Assembly (NCBI GenBank): GCA_036272735.1 | Contig: DATAYF010000380.1 | Coordinates: forward strand, 1 to 5,660 | Length of the DNA: 5,660 bases | Reading direction: 5' to 3' | Origin: DATAYF01 sp036272735 | Lineage (GTDB): Bacteria; Chloroflexota; Ktedonobacteria; Ktedonobacterales; Ktedonobacteraceae | In this document: positions 1 to 5,261 of the stretch, one piece after another | How the letters are laid out: every line of letters begins with the position of its first letter | Numbering within the stretch: the first letter of the stretch is position 1 | The notes under the pieces: model-generated | Told to the model about the DNA's origin: nothing | Database searches by the model: none | What the model saw: only the letters and a program-made list of their open reading frames with translations | Program-made: the position numbers and the translations under genes

Positions 1-1
1 G

Positions 2-361
2 CCGTTCAATGTGTCGTTGCACGATACCGATTGTGTCTCCTGTGGTGCCTGCGTGCAGGTGTGCCCGACTGGTTCGCTGATGATGGCGGAGCGTTCGCTG
101 TCGCGCTACGCGTTTGCGCTGGATCGTTGTATCTTCTGTGGTGATTGTGTCGAGGTGTGCCCGCACGGTGCATTAGGCGAGACACCGAACTTCGAGCTGT
201 CCTTCTTCAATCGCTTCGGTGAGGATGTGACGCTAGAGAAGAATGACCTGGCGAATGCACCAGACTATCTGGTGCGCCAGCGCTTGCCACGCAGCAAGAA
301 GGCGCTGCCGGTGATGAGTCCGCTGGTGCGTCCGTTGCCCGCTCGTGGTATCCGCGAGTAA
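2..361 (+). CDS. 2x[4Fe-4S] ferredoxin subunit, NuoI/HycF-like (3' part)
   Basis: Partial gene: the frame is open to the left edge, and the GTG at 11 has no ribosome binding site, so it is internal. Counting from that GTG, two classical C-x2-C-x2-C-x3-C-P motifs are seen: Cys 8, 11, 14, 18 (CVSCGACVQVCP) and Cys 40, 43, 46, 50 (CIFCGDCVEVCP). Each cysteine quartet should bind one [4Fe-4S] cluster. The segment after the second motif (TPNFELSFFNRF) matches the position of the NFEL/YEL tail of complex I subunit NuoI/NdhI and of hydrogenase subunits HycF/HyfH. In those complexes the protein passes electrons between clusters on the cytoplasmic side of the membrane. The last 50 residues are basic and Pro-rich. 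A strong terminator follows 24 bases after the stop, so this is probably the last gene of its operon. The two-cluster ferredoxin call is firm. Whether the complex is NADH dehydrogenase or a group 4 hydrogenase cannot be decided without the upstream genes. Confidence 0.85.
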   Translation, partial: PFNVSLHDTDCVSCGACVQVCPTGSLMMAERSLSRYAFALDRCIFCGDCVEVCPHGALGETPNFELSFFNRFGEDVTLEKNDLANAPDYLVRQRLPRSKKALPVMSPLVRPLPARGIRE

Positions 362-384
362 ATTACACCGTCGCCATTCGATTC

Positions 385-426
385 AAACTGGGTTCCTACT
401 TGACTAAGTAGGAACCCGGTTTTTTT
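385..426 (+). terminator. Rho-independent terminator of the ferredoxin-subunit operon
   Basis: A 17-bp stem (385-401 with 406-422) contains one G-U pair and closes on a 4-base loop, GACT. Its 3' side runs into seven T residues (420-426). It lies 24 bases after the TAA of the ferredoxin gene. This is a textbook intrinsic terminator for rightward transcription. On the other strand the run of A at the left foot is only three long, so it should be mainly one-directional. Confidence 0.93.
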
Positions 427-536
427 ATGTGGAAAATAGAAAGTAGCAATAATTGCGTATATACACAGGGAATATTCTAAAATATGCTAATCCATTATGG
501 GCTATATACAGCAGGGAAAATTTCTAGTATGGTATC

Positions 537-553
537 GTATGAGTGCATACTCA
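537..553. promoter_or_regulatory. Small overlapping palindromes, possible operator
   Basis: Two overlapping 5-bp inverted repeats share this spot: GTATG/CATAC (537-550, 4-base spacer) and TGAGT/ACTCA (540-553, 4-base spacer). They sit just upstream of the candidate -35 box at 561. The position would suit an activator or repressor site, but repeats this short arise by chance in AT-rich DNA. Confidence 0.2.
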
Positions 554-560
554 GAATATC

Positions 561-588
561 TTGATTTTAAGGGAACTGTTTTTATTGT
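561..588 (+). promoter_or_regulatory. Candidate sigma70-type promoter for the membrane protein
   Basis: TTGATT (561-566) and TATTGT (583-588) are separated by 16 bases. They lie in the AT-rich gap after the upstream terminator and 25 bases before the ATG at 613. Both boxes are imperfect matches to the consensus. The gene must have its own promoter, because the operon before it ends in a strong terminator. Other AT-rich hexamers between 470 and 560 could serve instead. Confidence 0.3.
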
Positions 589-612
589 GAAACATGTGGA
601 AGGGGATAACGT

Positions 613-2289
613 ATGGGCTCACAATCACGCGCCGTCCTTGGCGGTATGCTTTTTATCGCAATCGTCATCGTCTTTGCGGTAGTGTTTCATCTAGGCGGAG
701 GCATATGGAAATTTTCGCAGCTCGTGAGCGCTTTAATCGGCGGCTCATTGACGCTTTTCGCCGCTTTGAGGCACGGTAGTAAGGATGAGAAAGTAGAACC
801 CTGGCTCGGAAACGAGCGTCTAGCCTGGATCTTGATTGGGCTTGGCCTGATATTGTGGGGATGCGGCGAAAGTGTGTGGCGTTACTACAGTGCGATCCAC
901 CAATCCCCCTTTCCTTCGCTGGCTGATGCTGGCTACGTATGTTTACCTCCGCTCTTCTTTATTGGACTGCTCCTCTTACCAGCCACGCGGGGCGGTCCAC
1001 GGCGAGCACTCATCGTACTTGATAGCTTAGTCACCATGGGCTCGATGCTCAGTATCGGTTGGTACGTGTTGTTAGGTTCTCTGGCGCTTTCATCCAATCA
1101 GAACCTGCTTGCGAAATCTTTAGGGCTCTACTATCCTACAACCGATATCGCTTTATTGTGTTGTGTCTTACTTTTACTGTTCCGTGGTCGAGATCCTTTG
1201 TACCAGACGGCTGCACGTCGTATTAGTCTGATTGTAATTGGGGTTGGTCTGTGCTTTTTCGCGAGTTCAGATTTTATCTTTAATCTGCAACAAAATGCCG
1301 GTGTCTATGTCTAGGGAACGTGGGTAGATCTGGGATGGCCGTTGGGTATGCTTGCTATCGGGCTGGCAGCGTATGCAAGACGTTTCTTGCCAATCACCTC
1401 TGCTGCTACAATTGAACAGCGTCTGCACCATCATGCCAAAAGATCAACGATAGGGTTGGCACAATTAATGACGTATGGCATGTTGGGTATCCTTTGTGTA
1501 GTGCTTACGTTGAATGTTTTCTCATCTGACCCCTTGCAACTCGCCAACCGCCCGGTGCTAACGGTAGCGACGATGCTGGTGATTGCCCTGGTTGTCGTGC
1601 GGCAAATTTTGACCATCTATGAAAACGAACGGTTGACCATCCGTCAAGCCAGTGCCCTTGAGCGCCTGGGGGCGGCGAATCAGCAAATTGAGGAGCAATC
1701 TCGCCAGATTGCCGAAAAGAATAATGAATTAGAAGAAGGGATTAACCACCTGAAAGATGTCCAGGCTCGTATCGCCAATGGAAATATGCGCACGCGTGCC
1801 CGCTTGAATAGTGGGACGCTCCTGCCTCTGGCCGCGAGCTTGAACTTAATGGTCGAACGCTTGATGTACCTGGAGCAAGCCAATGACTACGCCCAACGTT
1901 TGACGAGAGCTCTTCAGGAATTGATCTTTTCTGTGGAGCAGGCTCGTAATGGGGCCGCTTTCCGTTTTCCGCCTTCCTGCAAGCAGTTTCCCGAAATCGG
2001 TCGCTTACTGTACGTGTTCGGCCTCAAAGAAAGAGTGGAAAATCCAACCTCATCTCCTGGTTCGGTGCCGAACTCAACACCAATACACCTGGCACAACGA
2101 CCTACTATCCCTCCTTCGTTTTCAGGGGTGAAGCCACCCGCACGACCGCGCGTATCGCAAAGCGCCGGTAGGACGACATCCTTGTTTAGAACGACAGATA
2201 GCTTACATGGCGATTCCAAAGCTGCCCCCGCACCCGGAAAAATTCCTATGCACAGGCAGGATACCAAAGATGAGACCGGGAAGAGCTAG
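613..2289 (+). pseudogene. Multi-TM, coiled-coil, HAMP-like membrane protein with in-frame TAG
   Basis: One frame runs from ATG 613 (Shine-Dalgarno GGAAGGGG at 598-605, 7-base spacing) to TAG 2287. It is broken only by TAG at 1312-1314, codon 234 of 558. Seven hydrophobic segments precede the stop (about residues 10-30, 34-52, 70-88, 103-123, 131-156, 172-190, 201-223). Three follow it (about 238-253, 280-303, 314-334). Next come a charged coiled coil (about 336-385) and a HAMP-like segment (about 377-422, with IANGNMRTRARLNSG and LPLAASLNLMVERL). A Pro/Ser/Thr-rich, probably disordered tail begins near 473. No kinase, GGDEF or other output domain is visible. The layout suggests a membrane sensor or signalling protein that lost, or never had, a catalytic end. 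The stop falls between two TM helices, with good protein sequence on both sides in the same frame. This points to a recent nonsense mutation, read-through or a sequencing error. Separate translation from TTG 1342 or ATG 1348 is possible but lacks a clear ribosome binding site. Confidence 0.75.
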
Positions 2290-2321
2290 GTGAGCATAGA
2301 GACCGCTTGTCAGCCATAAGT

Positions 2322-2365
2322 GGAACGTGCTACACTTGCTTTAGCCAGGAGCAGTAGCACGTTCC
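2322..2365. repeat. 12-bp-arm inverted repeat between two genes
   Basis: GGAACGTGCTAC (2322-2333) and its exact reverse complement (2354-2365) are separated by 20 bases. Inside, TGCT (2337-2340) can pair with AGCA (2350-2353), leaving a 9-base loop and a 3-base bulge. No T run follows on either strand, so it is not a standard intrinsic terminator. It lies after the membrane-protein pseudogene and 40 bases before the PRC/BON gene. It could be a T-less terminator, an mRNA leader hairpin or a binding site for a dimeric regulator. The sequence does not decide. Confidence 0.65.
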
Positions 2366-2405
2366 TGGGCAATGATTGTAATGTTCTAGACACGAGGCTG
2401 ATTTT

Positions 2406-3407
2406 ATGGAAAATACCACGTCAATTGCTGAAATGCTGAAATTTCACTTTGGCAGTAAAGTATTCTGTTCTGATGGCGAAGAGGGTGTGTTAACGCACGT
2501 TGCATTTGATCGCGGCACACGCTGCCTCACTTCTATTGGCGTCAAATTGGGCCACCTTTTCGGAAAAACCGTCTACGTTCCCTTTCATAACGTTATCAAC
2601 GCAACTGGCGAAGGCGTGACGCTTTCCATTACCCGTGCCGATTTGGCGACCGCAAGCCAGACAGCACCCGGCGATGCTCTTTTTGATAGTAGAAGTGTTG
2701 TGCAACTGGCCGATTCTTCTCGGCGCGGAACCTTATTTATCATTGCTGTGCAACCAGGAACTGGAAAATTAGGTTATATCGTCTCGTATCACTTGCGCCC
2801 AGGCATGGGAACACTGCTACGCCAGGAATATATCACCCAGATTGATAGCGGCCATTTCACTGTTTCCATTCCCGAAAATACATTGCAAGTACTGCCGCCA
2901 TATCGTTCTGATAGCGAACTGCAGCGCGAAGTGGAAGCGATACTGTTTGATCTGACGCCTTTGCACGTAGATTTCAAAGGCATGACCATTCGTGTGCTCG
3001 ATAGTGTACTCTACCTGGTGGGCAATATTTCAAGTTCGCTGCGTGCTGATGTCGTTCGCGACCAGGCTATGGGGGTGCAGGGCTTACTAGAAATTGAAAA
3101 TCATCTGGTAAGCGATGATACGTTGGCTGGAGACCTTGCCATGGCGCTTTCCCGCGACTCGCGCACACGCGATTTACCCATAGGTGTGTATCCCAGGCTA
3201 GGGGTGGTGCGTTTGAGCGGTGTGGTCCATAATGAGCAACAAAAGATGGCCGCCGAAGAAATTGCCAAGAAATTTGCTGGCGTACGTTCCGTTATCGACG
3301 GTTTGATCGTCAGTGCCAATGCGCATGCCTTGAATGTAATGGCCTCCGCCGAGAGCGGCGAAGCGGCTGATATTGTGCCTGGCAAATATATCAGGCATAC
3401 AAAATAA
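2406..3407 (+). CDS. PRC-barrel/BON domain protein
   Basis: The 333-residue protein starts at ATG 2406, with GAGG (2394-2397) 8 bases upstream. Residues about 11-80 form a PRC-barrel-like domain (FGSKVFCSDGEEGVLTHVAF ... VYVPFHNV ... VTLSITRADL). Residues about 92-163 look like a second, weaker PRC-like unit (GYIVSYHLRPG ... YITQIDSGHFTVSI). Two BON domains follow, about 168-236 and 237-304, each with the pattern of amphipathic helix, beta strands and a Gly at the turn (VLYLVGNISS; VVRLSGVVHNEQQ), ending in GVRSVIDGLIV. There is no signal peptide or TM segment, so it should be cytoplasmic. PRC barrels are known in RimM, photosynthetic reaction centre subunit H and small stress proteins. BON domains bind lipid surfaces or act as protein-interaction modules. 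The pairing suggests a scaffold or envelope/stress-associated role, but the function is not known and I assign no symbol. It is probably a single-gene unit, with a gap containing an inverted repeat before it and a large palindrome after it. Confidence 0.82.
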   Translation: MENTTSIAEMLKFHFGSKVFCSDGEEGVLTHVAFDRGTRCLTSIGVKLGHLFGKTVYVPFHNVINATGEGVTLSITRADLATASQTAPGDALFDSRSVVQLADSSRRGTLFIIAVQPGTGKLGYIVSYHLRPGMGTLLRQEYITQIDSGHFTVSIPENTLQVLPPYRSDSELQREVEAILFDLTPLHVDFKGMTIRVLDSVLYLVGNISSSLRADVVRDQAMGVQGLLEIENHLVSDDTLAGDLAMALSRDSRTRDLPIGVYPRLGVVRLSGVVHNEQQKMAAEEIAKKFAGVRSVIDGLIVSANAHALNVMASAESGEAADIVPGKYIRHTK

Positions 3408-3411
3408 TCGG

Positions 3412-3500
3412 CATCGCTCACGCCTCACAACACATAAAGGAATGGTAATGGTTTCCAGAAACCATTACCATTCCTTTATGTATGTGAGGCGTGAGCGATG
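3412..3500. repeat. 89-bp near-perfect inverted repeat between convergent genes
   Basis: The left arm (3412-3455, 44 bases) and right arm (3458-3500, 43 bases) pair along their whole length around a 2-base centre (CA). The only flaw is a 2-versus-1-base bulge 18 bp from the outer end. The outer 18 bp are GC-rich (CATCGCTCACGCCTCACA). The inner 24 bp are AT-rich and hold a doubled AATGGT (3441-3452). It starts 4 bases after the stop of the PRC/BON gene and ends 40 bases before the stop of the PLP gene on the other strand. Position suggests a shared two-way transcription terminator. It has no T run at either foot, so a MITE- or REP-like repeat that settled in the gap is an alternative. Confidence 0.9.
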
Positions 3501-3540
3501 TTAAAGACCGGGTTTCTTATAGCACGTTAGTATGCCGGGG

Positions 3541-4764
3541 TTACAGGCGATTGAGCGCCTGATCCAGGTCGTGAAGAATATCGTCGATATGTTCAATGCC
3601 AACCGAGAGCCTGATGCAGCCATCATTGATCCCTGCTGCATTCAATTCATTTCGCGTCAATGTACGATGCGACGAGATGGGGGGATAGCTGACTAAGGTA
3701 AAAATGTCGCCGAGTGAGGTTGCGGGCAGGCAGAGTTGCAGGTTATCCATAAAGCGAAATGCTGCTGCTCGCGACTGGTCTCTTAAGTCAAATGAGAGCA
3801 GTCCCCCATAGCGTTCCGGCGAGAGCAGCGTGCTCGCCAGCGTATGCTGTGGGTGTGTTGGCAGACCAGGGTAGTAGACGCGTGCGACTGCTGGATGCTG
3901 TTGTAAGAAGCGCGCTGCCTGTAATGCATTGCTACAGTGTCGCTCCATGCGCAGTGAGAGGGTGCGCGAGCCACGGAGGGTCAAGTGACATTCAAACGGG
4001 CTGAGCATGGCACCTAATAAGATGGCGCATGCACGCAATTGGTCAAGCAGCGTATTTTTGCTACTAATAGCAGCCCCTCCGGTGCTATCACCATGCCCAC
4101 CAATATATTTGGTCGTACTGTGGACAACAATATCAAAGCCGTGCTCAAGGGGTCTGACAAGATAGGGGGTGGCGAATGTATTATCGATGATCGAAACAGC
4201 ACCGACTGATTGAGCCGCCGCACTGATAGCATCGAGATCAATGACTTTCACAAGTGGGTTCGATATAGTTTCTACGAAAACGACATCCGGCTCTGCATTT
4301 TGAATAATTGTGGCAGCCTCCGCTGTGCAGAGGTCGGCGAGCACGACCTCGACCCCCGTTACCTTGAAGACTTTCTGTAACAGGCCGATAGTTGGACCAT
4401 ACACATCACGCGAAACCATGATTTTGGCTCCGGGCGTAAGTCCTGCTGCCAGTAGCGCGGCATGAATAGCTGCCATCCCAGATCCGAAGGTAACGGCACC
4501 AGTACCGCCCTCAGCCAACGTAAGCGCCTGTTCGAGTGCCGCCGCGTTGGGATTGCCTTGACGCGCGTAGACGAAGGTGGGATCACCCTCCGACGTTTTT
4601 CCCGCAAAAGCCTGGTCCAGCGTCTCGGTGTTCTCATGCAAATAAGTGGTGCTCGCGTAAATTGGGGGGACTGTGGGTGTCCCTGTGGCTGCGCTACGTT
4701 TGGCGTTACGCCCGCTGTGTACCAGGAGCGTCTCGAAATTCCAGGTTGGATTATTCTGATCCAT
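3541..4764 (-). CDS. PLP-dependent cystathionine gamma-synthase/lyase family enzyme
   Basis: The complete protein has 407 residues, normal for the Cys/Met-metabolism PLP family (about 380-430). The start is ATG 4764, chosen for its GAGAGGA ribosome binding site 6 bases upstream and because family homology begins directly after it (NFETLLVHSGR). An in-frame GTG at 4821 would add 19 unconserved residues. Family signatures in order: PPIYASTTY (33-41); YARQGNPN (66-73, Tyr66 and Arg68 contacting the PLP phosphate of the partner subunit); GSGMAAI (95-100); Tyr122, which stacks on the PLP ring; SNP (168-170); Asp194 in IIDNTFATPY; Lys219 in HSTTKYIGGHGD, the Schiff-base lysine; LRGSRTLSLRM (263-273); and Arg385 in IRLSVGIE, which holds the substrate carboxylate. 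All key residues are present, so it should be active. Family members catalyse gamma-replacement or gamma/beta-elimination on cystathionine, activated homoserine or methionine in the cytoplasm. The motif SLGDIFTLVSYPPISSHR (350-367) does not settle which one, so the substrate is left open. No other methionine or cysteine gene is adjacent. Confidence 0.93.
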   Translation of the reverse strand: MDQNNPTWNFETLLVHSGRNAKRSAATGTPTVPPIYASTTYLHENTETLDQAFAGKTSEGDPTFVYARQGNPNAAALEQALTLAEGGTGAVTFGSGMAAIHAALLAAGLTPGAKIMVSRDVYGPTIGLLQKVFKVTGVEVVLADLCTAEAATIIQNAEPDVVFVETISNPLVKVIDLDAISAAAQSVGAVSIIDNTFATPYLVRPLEHGFDIVVHSTTKYIGGHGDSTGGAAISSKNTLLDQLRACAILLGAMLSPFECHLTLRGSRTLSLRMERHCSNALQAARFLQQHPAVARVYYPGLPTHPQHTLASTLLSPERYGGLLSFDLRDQSRAAAFRFMDNLQLCLPATSLGDIFTLVSYPPISSHRTLTRNELNAAGINDGCIRLSVGIEHIDDILHDLDQALNRL

Positions 4765-5023
4765 GTTGCTTCCTCTCGCTAGTTGGTGGTTCGTTTGCGC
4801 CTCGATCTTCCTCGCGTTCACAAAGGTGAGTCCTCTGTCCTTACAGTATGGGTACGTAAAAATACCTCAATGGTGGTGCTTATTTTTCATATCTATCTAT
4901 ATTACGTTATAATCACGCTGAGCGCTAGCCGGACCGTTGCAAAAAAGCCGTTTTTGTGCATTATAGATACATAGACAGAGTTTCGCGCCGCACTCCTCCC
5001 TACGCACCTAAAACGAGAATGCC
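4765..5023. other. Gene-free upstream region of the PLP gene
   Basis: I see no believable coding frame here. Positions 4850-4915 are strongly AT-rich and are the likely promoter zone for the leftward PLP gene. TATAAC (4906-4911, minus strand) is a possible -10 box, but I find no good -35 box at normal spacing. A small symmetrical element, CAAAAA/TTTTTG (4940-4956), could form a weak hairpin on either strand. I looked for a SAM riboswitch or T-box, as would suit a methionine-related gene, and found none I could support. Around 4980 the composition changes from AT-rich to GC-rich, which probably marks the approach to the transposable element on the right. Confidence 0.5.
4771..4777 (-). promoter_or_regulatory. 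Ribosome binding site deciding the start of the PLP enzyme
   Basis: On the minus strand GAGAGGA lies 6 bases before the ATG at 4764. It is a better-spaced and stronger Shine-Dalgarno than the one before the alternative GTG at 4821, which has AGAGGA about 9 bases away. This supports the 407-residue form over the 426-residue one. Confidence 0.75.
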
Positions 5024-5060
5024 AAGCAGAGGTGCATTCGTTCTCGATGTACCTCTGCTT
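5024..5060. repeat. Strong hairpin, probable left-end element of the TnpB insertion sequence
   Basis: A 14-bp stem with one G-U pair (5024-5037 with 5047-5060, outer arms AAGCAGAGGT/ACCTCTGCTT) closes on a 9-base loop. A second, competing pairing joins GAATGC (5017-5022) to GCATTC (5034-5039). IS200/IS605-group elements carry subterminal hairpins at their ends that the transposase recognises as single strands. A hairpin about 200 bases before tnpB fits a left end, but the exact element boundary and target site cannot be read from one copy. Confidence 0.55.
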
Positions 5061-5093
5061 CCTTGGGTGACAACCCTGTTCAGGAACTTACAG

Positions 5094-5184
5094 AGGGCCG
5101 AGCGCGAAAGCCCCCGTGTTTCAAGCGGGGGATGCAGCGCCGTTCCTTGTGTGGGAGGGGCGCGAGGCCCTGGACCGCTTGAAA
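5094..5184 (+). other. Structured leader before tnpB with alternative foldings
   Basis: An outer stem AGGGCC/GGCCCT (5094-5099 with 5166-5171) continues through CGCG/CGCG (5103-5106 with 5161-5164). It encloses a hairpin CCCCCG/CGGGGG (5111-5116 with 5126-5131) with a 9-base loop. The loop and 3' side of that hairpin, TTTCAAGCGG (5119-5128), are also exactly complementary to CCGCTTGAAA (5175-5184), so a switch between two folds is possible. The C5/G5 hairpin followed by ATG resembles, to my eye, the right-end hairpins that form the 3' end of TnpB guide RNAs. Here it lies upstream of a tnpB, not after one. It may be part of this element's left end or the remnant right end of another element. 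Confidence 0.5.
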
Positions 5185-5217
5185 TCGAGGGAAACGCTTG
5201 ACACGTGCGCCTCGATT
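5183..5217 (+). repeat. Hairpin in tnpB leader
   Basis: AATCGAGG (5183-5190) pairs with CCTCGATT (5210-5217) over 8 bp with a 19-base loop. The loop holds CGCTTGA (5195-5201), a second copy of the heptamer at 5176-5182. Both copies are complementary to TCAAGCG (5121-5127). A further small hairpin, GTTCT/AGAAC (5219-5232, loop GCTT), follows at once. CCTCGAT recurs at 5240-5246. Confidence 0.5.
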
Positions 5218-5261
5218 CGTTCTGCTTAGAACAGAGGTTCCTCGATCAGAAAGGCAGACGG

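Noticed and set aside
1312..1345. Programmed frameshift linking the two halves of the membrane protein
   Set aside because: Both halves are in the same frame, so no frame change is needed. Only the stop codon separates them.
1914..2267. 117-codon open frame on the minus strand across the 3' part of the membrane-protein gene
   Set aside because: It lies opposite a frame with clear coiled-coil and HAMP-like protein features, has no recognisable motifs and no ribosome binding site I can see.
2355..3528. The 9-mer TAGCACGTT at 2355-2363 and 3520-3528, with an inverted copy at 2324-2332
   Set aside because: Shared 9-mers are expected by chance in a window of this size, and the inverted copy is already explained by the 12-bp inverted repeat.
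4765..4821. N-terminal extension of the PLP enzyme from GTG 4821
   Set aside because: The ATG at 4764 has a better-placed Shine-Dalgarno, and family similarity begins right after it. The extra 19 residues look unconserved.
4765..4960. Possible SAM riboswitch or T-box leader of the PLP gene
   Set aside because: I searched the minus strand by eye for the conserved cores of these leaders and found neither them nor a terminator hairpin with a T run before the start codon.
4783..5201. Two overlapping short plus-strand frames in the gap between the PLP gene and tnpB
   Set aside because: Their translations are low in protein-like pattern, cross the AT-rich promoter zone and hairpins, and lack ribosome binding sites.
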